Positions 1 through 7,939 of a DNA stretch of 47,929 bases are shown piece after piece. Position 1 is the stretch's first letter. Each line of letters begins with the position of its first letter. The position numbers and the translations under genes are program-made. The notes under the pieces are model-generated. The model searched no databases. It was not told the DNA's origin and was given only the letters and a program-made list of their open reading frames with translations. The DNA comes from an uncultured bacterium (lineage in GTDB: Bacteria; Verrucomicrobiota; Kiritimatiellia; PWTM01), in contig CAKZPT010000072.1 of assembly GCA_937139365.1 (NCBI GenBank), positions 1 to 47,929 of the forward strand, given 5' to 3'.

Positions 1-1
1 T

Positions 2-616
2 GTGGTGTTGGTGCGCGTGCCGGCCTACGCCATTCACTCGCACCCCGAAGCCAAAGACGTGGCGATCAACGCCATCTTAAAGCGCTACGCCCCTGCCCAG
101 CGCATGGAGACGACCGAGGCCGGCGTGGAGAGGCCCCTCACCTACGACGGCAGCAACGCCGACGACCTGGCCGACTACCGGCCGGGCGCCCGCGCCGCCG
201 CGGAGCGCGGCGTACGCTCGCCGCTGCAGGAGGCGGGCCTCACGAAGGCGGAGATCCGCGAGGCTTCCCGCGCGCTCGGGCTGCCGACCGCCGACCGGCC
301 GGCCTCGGCCTGCCTGGCCTCCCGGATCCCGTACGGAACCGCGGTGACGGAGGAGATCCTTGGGCAAATCGAGCGGGCCGAGGCCGTCCTCGACGACGCG
401 GGCTTCCGGCAGGTTCGCGTGCGCGCGCACGGGGACGTGGCCCGCATCGAGGTGGCGGAGGTCGAGATCCCGCGGCTTCTCGATCCGGCCTTGCGCGCGG
501 ACGTAGCGGCCAAGGTCCGCGCCTGCGGGTTTCGCCACGTCGCCCTCGACCTGCTGGGATACCGCAGCGGCAGTCTCAACGAGGGCATCGTTCCGGGTCG
601 TGGCGGGAGCCGGTAA
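2..616 (+). CDS. larE: LarE-like ATP-dependent sulfur transferase, 5'-truncated
   Basis: The C-terminal ~155 residues match LarE, the PP-loop-type enzyme that puts sulfur into the nickel-pincer nucleotide cofactor of lactate racemase and related enzymes. Visible motifs are DGSNADD (residues 49-55 of the open frame), DYRPG (58-62), SACLASRIPYG (102-112, with Cys104) and the C-terminal GYRSG. From memory, a Cys in ACLASR is typical of the three-cysteine, iron-sulfur form of LarE. The frame is open to the window edge, so the true start and the ATP-binding SGGxDS loop lie outside. Oddly, the ~48 residues before DGSN contain no Cys and do not resemble the CYxCK segment expected there. No lar partner genes are visible. 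It ends at a TAA that lies inside the T-tract of a terminator serving the opposite strand. Confidence 0.75.
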   Translation: MVLVRVPAYAIHSHPEAKDVAINAILKRYAPAQRMETTEAGVERPLTYDGSNADDLADYRPGARAAAERGVRSPLQEAGLTKAEIREASRALGLPTADRPASACLASRIPYGTAVTEEILGQIERAEAVLDDAGFRQVRVRAHGDVARIEVAEVEIPRLLDPALRADVAAKVRACGFRHVALDLLGYRSGSLNEGIVPGRGGSR

Positions 617-652
617 AAAGCCACAGGCCCGGCGGAGCCGGTCCGCCGGGCC
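614..652 (-). terminator. Rho-independent terminator of the PEP-CTERM gene
   Basis: A perfect 11-bp stem (626-636 with 642-652) with a 5-nt GCCGG loop is followed, on the minus strand, by a CTTTTTA tract at 614-620. It lies 26 nt past the stop of the PEP-CTERM gene. larE converges from the left, so the hairpin may also act on larE transcripts, but it has no T-run on the plus side. Confidence 0.75.
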
Positions 653-677
653 CGAACGCCGTACGATCCGGTGTCGG

Positions 678-1319
678 TCAGTCCTTGAGATTTGCGAGCC
701 GCCGACGGCGCGCCCACCCCACCGCCGCCAGCCCGAACAGCCCGAGCACCGCCGTCCCAGGCTCCGGAATGATGCTCGAGGACAACACGTAGGTCAGCCC
801 CCGGTAATCGACAACATCGGGAGGCGGGGGCGGGCCCGAAGGCGGCCACGCATCGCTCAACCCGCCCTGCGGCGCCACCGGAATGCCCGGGGCCAGCGTG
901 TACAAGGTGCCGGGTACGATGCTGGACGGCCCGGTGTAGGAGGCAAAGGGCATATTGATCACCGCGATGTACACATATCCGCTCTGCAACGTGTCGGGTG
1001 GCAACCCGTACGTGCTCTCGTTCAACTCGTCACCGCCGCCGTACCCTGTGATGCGCGCAACGCTCGTCCCGCCTATCGGGTGACTGTTGCGCGCCCCCAG
1101 GAAGATGTCCCCTCCCACTGGTACGGTCGGGTTGGCCGGATCGAATCCCGCGGTGGCGTCCGGCGACCAGAACGCCAGAAACAGGCTCGAGTTGGGCCAG
1201 GGAACCCCTCCCGGCAGAAAGAAAGTGCTGCCCGGGCTGTTCCACGAGATCCGGATCTCGGCGTTCGCCGCGGGGATGCACACGGCGACGCCAGCGAGAG
1301 CGCCCCAGAACCTTTTCAT
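678..1319 (-). CDS. PEP-CTERM sorting domain protein
   Basis: A small exported protein of 213 aa. It starts with a signal peptide (MKRFWGALAGVAVCIPAANA, likely cleavage after residue 20) and ends with a PEP-CTERM signal: PEPGTA, a hydrophobic helix, then an RRRR cluster. PEP-CTERM tails are known to be processed by an exosortase; none is in this window. The middle is a Gly/Pro/Ser-rich, probably beta-rich region with a PPPPP run near the C-terminus, and no catalytic motif is recognised. The chosen ATG has AAGAGG 6-8 nt upstream. A second ATG five codons earlier (1334) overlaps the upstream stop as ATGA but lacks a ribosome binding site. Either way it is coupled to the upstream secreted protein. 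Function unknown; surface or matrix protein by inference. Confidence 0.8.
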   Translation of the reverse strand: MKRFWGALAGVAVCIPAANAEIRISWNSPGSTFFLPGGVPWPNSSLFLAFWSPDATAGFDPANPTVPVGGDIFLGARNSHPIGGTSVARITGYGGGDELNESTYGLPPDTLQSGYVYIAVINMPFASYTGPSSIVPGTLYTLAPGIPVAPQGGLSDAWPPSGPPPPPDVVDYRGLTYVLSSSIIPEPGTAVLGLFGLAAVGWARRRRLANLKD

Positions 1320-1330
1320 CAGAGACCTCT

Positions 1331-1981
1331 TCATGGATACGTGTAGTGCGCGTTCTTGGGCTCGTTCCAAACCTTGTTGGCCATGGAGCGGTACCAATAG
1401 GCCTCACCCACCTTGAGCTTGAAGTTCGGCGGGAGCCACCCGTCGCCCTCAACATACTCGGCAGATACGTAATTTGTTCCGGTGAACCGCAGGATGGTGT
1501 CCCCGTCGCTGGCGACGGTGTTCAACACGCTGTTGGTGATGTCCACCTCGACCGGATACGGAAACGAAACCAAGCGGTATCCGGCCGGCAGGTTGACCTG
1601 GGTATTCGTCGCCGAGGGGACTTCCCCGGTCAGATACAAATCGAATCCCACGGGGCTTCGCACCCAGAACCCCGCGCCGCGCCGGTAGAGATTGGTTCCC
1701 GGCAGCCAGCCGTCGCCCTCGACATATTCCTCGGCCTGGTAACTGGTACCGCTGAACAACAGCGCCACAGTCCCATCCGGGATGCCGTTCGTCCCGAGGA
1801 TGTCCGCCACCCGGTTGGAGGTGTTCAGCGGCTCCAACTGGTAGCCGACCAGCGTCCATCGGTTGGCCGGAATGGCGACCTTGATCACGCCGACCGCGTT
1901 TCTGCTGAAGACGTTGGTCTGGGCCTCCGCCGCCGATAGGACGGCCGCCGCGATCATCGCCGCGATCGAGAGCTTTTTCAT
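1331..1981 (-). CDS. Secreted protein with two tandem copies of a YVEGDGWLP domain
   Basis: 216 aa with a clear signal peptide (MKKLSIAAMIAAAVLSAAEA). The mature part is an internal duplication. Each half runs from an LVGY or LVSF strand, through a GT-rich segment with L-FSGT or L-FTGT, to the identical YVEGDGWLP, then a Gly/aromatic stretch (AGFWVRS and EAYWYRS). I know similar repeats from secreted proteins of Verrucomicrobia-type genomes but cannot name the family. It has no PEP-CTERM tail of its own. The ATG is supported by GGAGG 11 nt upstream. Its stop overlaps an alternative start of the PEP-CTERM gene, so the two form an operon. Function unknown; an extracellular binding or structural role is an inference. 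Confidence 0.75.
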   Translation of the reverse strand: MKKLSIAAMIAAAVLSAAEAQTNVFSRNAVGVIKVAIPANRWTLVGYQLEPLNTSNRVADILGTNGIPDGTVALLFSGTSYQAEEYVEGDGWLPGTNLYRRGAGFWVRSPVGFDLYLTGEVPSATNTQVNLPAGYRLVSFPYPVEVDITNSVLNTVASDGDTILRFTGTNYVSAEYVEGDGWLPPNFKLKVGEAYWYRSMANKVWNEPKNAHYTYP

Positions 1982-1999
1982 CCGCTCGATCCTCCGCTT

Positions 2000-2037
2000 T
2001 CTATACACATACTGGAGCAAGACTCTCGTCATGTCAA
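2000..2037 (-). promoter_or_regulatory. Possible promoter of the two-gene secreted protein operon
   Basis: A perfect TTGACA lies at 2032-2037 (minus strand). No good -10 sits at the right distance: CAGTAT is 17 nt away but weak, and TATAGA (2000-2005) is too far. Kept only as a candidate because the gap between the stop at 2130 and the start at 1981 must hold whatever drives the operon, if it is not read through from upstream. Confidence 0.25.
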
Positions 2038-2129
2038 CATGGCGTCCCGCGGTCCACACTCTACCTCGCCATGCTCCGACCTCGCAAGCTCTCGGGGCCG
2101 GATTTTTCTGGCCCATCGCCGGGCCCGCG

Positions 2130-5100
2130 TCAGCAGCGCCGGCGACGGCGGGGGAGGCCCGCCGCAAGCAGGGCCAGCCCGACAAGCCCCAACGTTCCGG
2201 GTTCGGGCACCACGGTCAGCGTCACGTCGTCCTCGTAACCTGACAGCGTGCCGTAGTTGATTTGGAACAAGTTGGCTCCCGCCGCGAAGGTCGTGTTGTC
2301 CGGCAGGCCGCCGAACGTCGAGGCGTCGATCGTCCCCCATCCGCTGATGATCGGGATGACCGCCCCCAGCGTCAGGGGGGTCGGCGCCAGCACCGACAAC
2401 GTCGCCCCGTTCAGCTCCAGCTCGTACAACGGGCCCATCAGCAACTGGTCATACTGGCCCGCCAGCGTTCCCAGCACCTCCGCCACGTACGTCGCCCCAG
2501 ATTGGAACGTCACGTCGCCCACCACCGTCAGCGCCCCCGGGCTGGTCCCCGGCTTCACGAACGACCCGCTCTCCGCGATCAGCCCGCCCGTCAGCGTGCC
2601 GTTCCCCTGCAGCGTCTGCCCCGCCGCCAGCCGCAGCGTCTGGTCTACCCGCGGGTTCACATTCAGCGTCGCCCCCGCGTCGATCTGGATCGTGTGGGCG
2701 TTGCGGATCGAGCCGGTGCCCGACAGCGCCAGCGTGCCGCTCATTACCCGCGCCAGCCCGCTGAAGCTGTTGCTCGCCAGCAGCGTCAGGGTCGCCGGGC
2801 CATCCTTCAGGATGCTCAGCGCCGCCGCCGGCGCGTCCGCCTCCGTCGGCGACCAGTACGTCCCATCCCGGATCGTCGCCGAGACCGTCGCGTTGGTGAA
2901 CTGGCAGATCCGGAAGCTGCCCGGCTGCGTGCCCGCGTTCTCGATGAACGAGTTCGTCGTCAGGTCGCTGCCGAAGTAATCGCTCGTCACGTTGTCGGCC
3001 TTGCCGTCGGTGAACAGCGTGCCGATCGTCACCTGGCTGCCGAACGCCTGCAGGTGGGCGTCGTGCCGCAGTACGACCACCACGTTGGACGAGATCGCCG
3101 CCGTCGGCAGCCCGTCGTTATTTCCGAAGCGGACGAAGTGCTCCTTGTCGAAGTCCGGGCCCTGAGCGCCGGCGGACGTCCCCTGGCGGTTGCCGAGTTC
3201 GAGCGTGCCGGTCCATCCGGAGTTGTTGCCGCCGAGCGTCCACAGGACGTGCAAGTCGAGCTCCGGCGGCGCCTGCGCGCCCTTGTCCTGCGTATTCGGG
3301 CTGCCGCCCTGTTCGATCAGCGTGCGGATGCGCTTGTTGATGCCCGTGATACTGCCCTCCAGCCAAATGAACGTCCGTTCGTCGAACGTGTCGCCACCGT
3401 CCCCGCCCCGGTGAGTCAAGCTGTCGTCGCTGCGATGGAGCTGGAACTCGCGGTGGTTGCCGAAATTGTCGAAGCCCGTCAGATCGATATTGCCGGTGAA
3501 ACGAATCGAGTCGTTGTGGTCGCTGCGGAACACCGACAGCCGGGTCGCGTCCGACTCGCCCAGCACCCTGATGTTCTGCGGAACGATCGTCGTCTTGGCG
3601 AGACTATCTTGCTCCGGCCGGACGCGGAACGCCACAAGGCCCCGGTTCGTGTTCGCGGCGATGCCGATGACGATATTCGACGCGTTCGGCGTGGGGAACG
3701 GGCCGCTGGTGACCATGTCCACGACGCCATCCTGCACGCGGATCTCGCCGGTGAACTCGGGGCTGAACTGGCGGATCAGCAAGGCGCCGTCGCCTTCTTT
3801 CACGATGCTGCCGGGGCCGAGTATGTAGCCGGCGTCCGTGTTGAGGTTGAAATCTTCGGCCTCCACAAACACCGTCGCGTCGCCGAGGAACCGAATGGGC
3901 GCATTCCACCGGCGGCTTTGGAAGTTGTCGTCGGGATTGAGGACCGCCAGCATCGCGCCGTGTTCCAGCGTCAGCCACTCGCGGATGTCCGCCGAGGAGT
4001 TCTCGCCCAGCCCGTTGGTGGGAATGTTGATGATCAGGCTGGCGCCGGAGCGCACGATGGTGCCGTCGAAGAACGAGCGCGATGTGCCGAAGACCTCGTT
4101 TGTCAGGTTGAAGCGGTCCACCTTCAGCACGCCGCCGCGGATGTCGATCGCGCCCTGGATCCAGTTACTGACCGAGGGCGTCCCGATCGTGAGGCTCGCC
4201 CCCACCTGAGTGCCCGGCCCGCTCTTGATGTAGTCGCCATGGCCGAGGTTCGGGAGGACCGCGCCGAAGAGATTCGTCTCGCTGTCGATGCGCCCGAAGT
4301 TGGTCACGGTCCGGCCGGCGTCCACCCAGATCTGGCCGCCGTCGCCGCCGACGACGATGTTGTTGCTGAACGACATGGTCTGCGTCAACCGCAGCACGCC
4401 GCCCCGCAGTTCGAACTGGTTGGTGGACTGCCCGAGCCGGGCGGGATCGTCGACCACCAGCACGCCGCCGTTCAGGAACACCCGGCCCGCAAACGGGTTG
4501 GCCCCGCTGAGCGTCGTGGTCGAGACGCCCGAATGCGTGAAGCTCACGGGTCCGGTGATCGCGGCCGAGATGTTGAACCCGTACGGAGAATAGTTGTGGA
4601 GGATCACCTCTCCCGACTGGCTGCCGAGGAAGCCGTTGGCGATGCCCTGCGGCCCGCCCAAGCCGTCCTCCGAACCCCGGGTCACCAAAATGCCGCCGTC
4701 GGCGACATTCAGCTGGTTGCCCCTGAGATTGAGGTTCATGAAGAGGTTCGTGTCGAACCGCAACGACCCGACCACGTCGGCGGGCCACAGCGTCGGGGAG
4801 CCATTCCGCACGTCCGTGTGATACCCGATTTTACCGTAGGCATCGATCGAGTAGCCCGTGAACGGCTCGATATGGACGCTGCCGCTTTGCGTCCTGGCCC
4901 ACGTGAGCGACTCGAACGTCGTATTGCTGCTGAAGACGGCCCACGAACCGAGGCGGATGTTGGGCGTTTGGCCGAAGAGGAGCCCCGCCCCCCCGCCGAG
5001 CGTGGTGCCGTAGATCACGTGCACCGTGCCGCCGGTTTGGCGGGTCACGGTCGAGCCGGCGAAGTTGGCCACGTGCAACAAATTGGACTGGGTCGCGCCG

Positions 5101-5312
5101 GCGGGCCGCACGCGGAGCACGGAGTCGCCGGCCATGATCACGAGGTTGCTGTTGAGCATCTCCGTGGCAACCGATCCGTTCGCGCTGCCGTGGAACGTCA
5201 GGTCGCCGCCGGCCAGCACAAGTTGCGCACCGTTGTCGCGCGTGCGCCGCTGCGTGAGGTTGGCGGAGGAGCCGGGGCTGCGGTCGAGCACTAGTTCGCC
5301 GCCGAAGAGCAT
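2130..5312 (-). CDS. C-terminal open segment of the giant repeat protein
   Basis: A 1,060-codon open stretch carrying the last half of the disrupted gene. It contains repeated motifs in which a hydrophobic strand, a G-G-L or SGA turn and a V-N-G-G strand alternate, as in autotransporter passenger repeats. The final ~200 residues hold the clearest copies, followed by a VPEPGT sorting motif, a hydrophobic helix and an RRRRR end. The ATG at 5312 has no ribosome binding site, and the frame continues upstream with sensible sequence (EANDIFGF), so it is a fragment, not a separate gene. Automated annotation would probably call it as its own CDS. Confidence 0.6.
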   Translation of the reverse strand: MLFGGELVLDRSPGSSANLTQRRTRDNGAQLVLAGGDLTFHGSANGSVATEMLNSNLVIMAGDSVLRVRPAGATQSNLLHVANFAGSTVTRQTGGTVHVIYGTTLGGGAGLLFGQTPNIRLGSWAVFSSNTTFESLTWARTQSGSVHIEPFTGYSIDAYGKIGYHTDVRNGSPTLWPADVVGSLRFDTNLFMNLNLRGNQLNVADGGILVTRGSEDGLGGPQGIANGFLGSQSGEVILHNYSPYGFNISAAITGPVSFTHSGVSTTTLSGANPFAGRVFLNGGVLVVDDPARLGQSTNQFELRGGVLRLTQTMSFSNNIVVGGDGGQIWVDAGRTVTNFGRIDSETNLFGAVLPNLGHGDYIKSGPGTQVGASLTIGTPSVSNWIQGAIDIRGGVLKVDRFNLTNEVFGTSRSFFDGTIVRSGASLIINIPTNGLGENSSADIREWLTLEHGAMLAVLNPDDNFQSRRWNAPIRFLGDATVFVEAEDFNLNTDAGYILGPGSIVKEGDGALLIRQFSPEFTGEIRVQDGVVDMVTSGPFPTPNASNIVIGIAANTNRGLVAFRVRPEQDSLAKTTIVPQNIRVLGESDATRLSVFRSDHNDSIRFTGNIDLTGFDNFGNHREFQLHRSDDSLTHRGGDGGDTFDERTFIWLEGSITGINKRIRTLIEQGGSPNTQDKGAQAPPELDLHVLWTLGGNNSGWTGTLELGNRQGTSAGAQGPDFDKEHFVRFGNNDGLPTAAISSNVVVVLRHDAHLQAFGSQVTIGTLFTDGKADNVTSDYFGSDLTTNSFIENAGTQPGSFRICQFTNATVSATIRDGTYWSPTEADAPAAALSILKDGPATLTLLASNSFSGLARVMSGTLALSGTGSIRNAHTIQIDAGATLNVNPRVDQTLRLAAGQTLQGNGTLTGGLIAESGSFVKPGTSPGALTVVGDVTFQSGATYVAEVLGTLAGQYDQLLMGPLYELELNGATLSVLAPTPLTLGAVIPIISGWGTIDASTFGGLPDNTTFAAGANLFQINYGTLSGYEDDVTLTVVPEPGTLGLVGLALLAAGLPRRRRRC

Positions 5313-5338
5313 GAACCCGAAAATGTCGTTCGCCTCGC

Positions 5339-7475
5339 TTAGGAGGCATGGTCCGGCCCCTGAAGCCAGACCTGCCCGTCGCCGATTTTCACGAACCGCG
5401 AGGCGGCGTCACCGCGCAGCGACTGCACGATGTTTACCCGGCCGACGCTGGCGGTGCCGGCGGCCGAATTGTAGCCGTTGTGCGCGAAGAACCGGACGGC
5501 CCGATTCATCGTGATCCAGTTGTCCTCGGTTGAGGGACTCGGGTCGTTGAAGCTGTTGCCGATCGTCACCGTGGAGTCGAGGGGTCCGAAGTGCTCCAGG
5601 CCGATCGTCAGGGTGCTGTTCGTCTGGTCGGTCGTGGCCGTCCAGCGCTCGGCGTTGAACGACTGCCCGTTCCTCGTCAGCAGCAGCGTGACGCTGCCGC
5701 CGGCGTCGGTGCCGGGCCCGCCGAGCTGGAATCCGCTGTGGCCGTTGGCGAAGTTGGCGTTGGTCAGCGTCTCGGCGTCCCAAAACTCGCCCTTGCCCTG
5801 AGCCGGATCGCCGAGGAAGCGGATCGTGCCCTGCTCCGCGAAGAGCCGGCCGGTCGCCTTCCACGGGTTGTAGATGTTCACGGCCAGTTCGTCGCCGTAG
5901 CTGGCGAGGGCGGGGCCGTCGATCCGGACGCGCAGGATGGCGTTCTCGGTCGAGATGCGGTTGGTGATGTCGCCGACGGAGACGGCGTTGTGGGTGGCGC
6001 CGGTGGAGAGGAAGGGGCGCGCCTGGCCGCCGACGAAGATGTCGCCGACCGTGCCGCGGAGGTTCAGGATGCCGGCCGAGCTGCCCAGCGTCAGGCGGCT
6101 GGGATCGTTGAGCCAGATGTCCGCCGACGGCGTTGGCCCGTCCAGCGCGATGTCCCCGTTCATCGTCAGCGTGGGGTTCTGGCTGGCTTCGCCGACGACG
6201 AGCTGCGGCTCGTGGTGCGTCAGGCCGGTCGGGTCGGCCAGCCAGAGGCGGAGGTTTCCGTTCCAGACGTTGTGGTGGGACTCCGAGACCAGCGGGGCTC
6301 CTCCGCCGAACAACGGCATCACGACGATATCGGCGGGGTTATAGGAACCGCCCCCGTGGAGCCGGAGCCACCCGGTGCCGGTCAGGACGATCTCCGTGGC
6401 CGAGCCGAGCGCGGCGGGATCGCGCAGATACAGGGGCCCCTGCGGCACCGTCACGGCGCCCGCGATGTCGTTGGCCACGTCCAGCCACAACCCCGAGTCG
6501 CCGCTCTTGGTCAGCCCGTTCGCGGCCTCGATCCGACTGCGGATCAAGAGCGAATGACCGGATGCCAGATGCACGATCGCCTCGCGGTCGTTGTTCGCTC
6601 CGTCGAGGTCGAGGATGCCCCGCCACAGGTAGATGGCCCCGCCGGGATTGTCGTCGCCGGTGGCGCTCTGAGTGTCGCGGCCAACCAGCAGCATGCCGGA
6701 CTCGAGCGTCAGCCGGCGGCCGCGGTCCAGCAGTATCGTCCGGCCCATCTCGTTGGCGGTGGCGCCGGTGAAGTTCGTGGCGATGCCGATACGCAGGGCG
6801 TTCCACGTCACGTCGCCGAGGATCCGGTTCTTGACCATGTTGAGGGAGCCCCCTGGCCCGTTGGTTGAGGCGTTGATAACCACCGTCGTCGCGCGGAACT
6901 GGATGTTGACGTTCGCGTCGGCCTGCGCGTCGGCCTGCGTGATGTTGAGGAAGTTGGTCGCGCGGCCGCCGAAATGGACCATCTCGTCGTCCCGCAGCGT
7001 CCGCAGCCGATTGCCCTCCATCGTCATGAATTCGTCGGCGCGGTTGGGGGCGATGGTGAGGGCGTCGGTGCCGCCGGAGGTCCACGGCGGCGAGGCGATG
7101 TCCCCCGCGTCGCCGCCGAACACGCCCAGGACCAGTTTCCGGTTGACCGCCCCGACCCCGCCCGAGCCGCCGACCTGCGCCAGCGAGGCGCCGCCGTCCA
7201 GCAGCGTGACCGTCAGCATGTTCGGTCCGGCGTTGGTCGCCAGCGCGCCCTGCCCGACGTTGCTGGCGTGAAAACTGACCACGCTGCCGGGATCGCGCAC
7301 CAGCCGCGCCAGGCTCAGGGCGATCGGCTGGGGCGAGGTGTCGTCGGCGTCCAATTCGATCGCCAGCCAGCCGGCGCGGCCGGTCACGCTGCCGATCGTC
7401 TCCGAGGCGGGCTGGCTCGAATGGCCGCGGATTTCGAACCGGCCGTAGTTCTCGTTCAGGATCCACGCGGCGTCG
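5339..7475 (-). CDS. Middle open segment of the giant repeat protein
   Basis: About 710 codons in the same frame as the N-terminal segment. The first ~28 codons upstream of the first ATG (7387) are also convincing protein (DAAWILNENYGRF), which shows that the segment continues from the preceding one and is not an independent start. The composition is G/N/T/S rich with beta-helix-like periodicity, for example GSVTGRAGWLAIELD and repeated LTLGSSAGILNLRG-type turns. It ends at TAA 5339-5341; the next frame picks up the same style of sequence within a few codons. No catalytic motif is seen. Confidence 0.55.
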
Positions 7476-7478
7476 TTT

Positions 7479-7939
7479 GATCCGGTCGGGCAGGTTCGTG
7501 AAGCTGTTGTCGAGGTAGATGCCGCCGTCGCGCAGGATACGAAACCCCTCCACCTGCGGCAACTGTCCGGCCATGCGCAGGCCGATGCTGCCGTAGCCGC
7601 CGCGGCCGGCGTCGAGCGCGCGGGCCAGCCAGATCTGGCCGCTGAAATCGTTGGTCGGGTTCACCAGCTTCGCTTCGGACGAACCGACCTTCGTGAAGCC
7701 GCCGGTGCCCGAGAACGGGCCGGCGAAGACGTGCTGCCGGACCGACGAGGTCAAGCCGGCGAACGCGCCGGTCTCGTTCCACAGGAACGATTCGTTCGCG
7801 CCGCCGTTGAACGTGAACGAGCCGGTGAAGAGGGCCTGATGATTGGTCCAGTTGGCGCGGAGGGCGGAGGGGGTGGCGCCCAGCGCGCGCGAGAAGGTCT
7901 GGAACGCGCCGCGGTTGACGACGACGTTGAAGGTCTGGT
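7479..7939 (-). CDS. Short out-of-frame segment of the giant repeat protein
   Basis: About 150 codons that only make sense in the frame shifted relative to both neighbours: it runs from TFNVVVNRGAF through GTGGFTKVGSSEAKLV to NSFTNLPDRI. GGFTKVGSSEAKL is a typical autotransporter-associated repeat start. The frames on either side of it agree with each other, so the two bounding lesions are a one-base loss followed by a one-base gain. A caller would report it, if at all, as part of a longer ORF whose remainder is nonsense. Confidence 0.55.

Noticed and set aside
2262-5294. A 1,010-codon plus-strand open frame opposite the giant repeat gene
   Set aside because: Arg/Val/Ala-rich composition typical of the complement of a GC-rich gene; no start signals or domains. 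The minus-strand reading has recognisable repeats and a PEP-CTERM tail.
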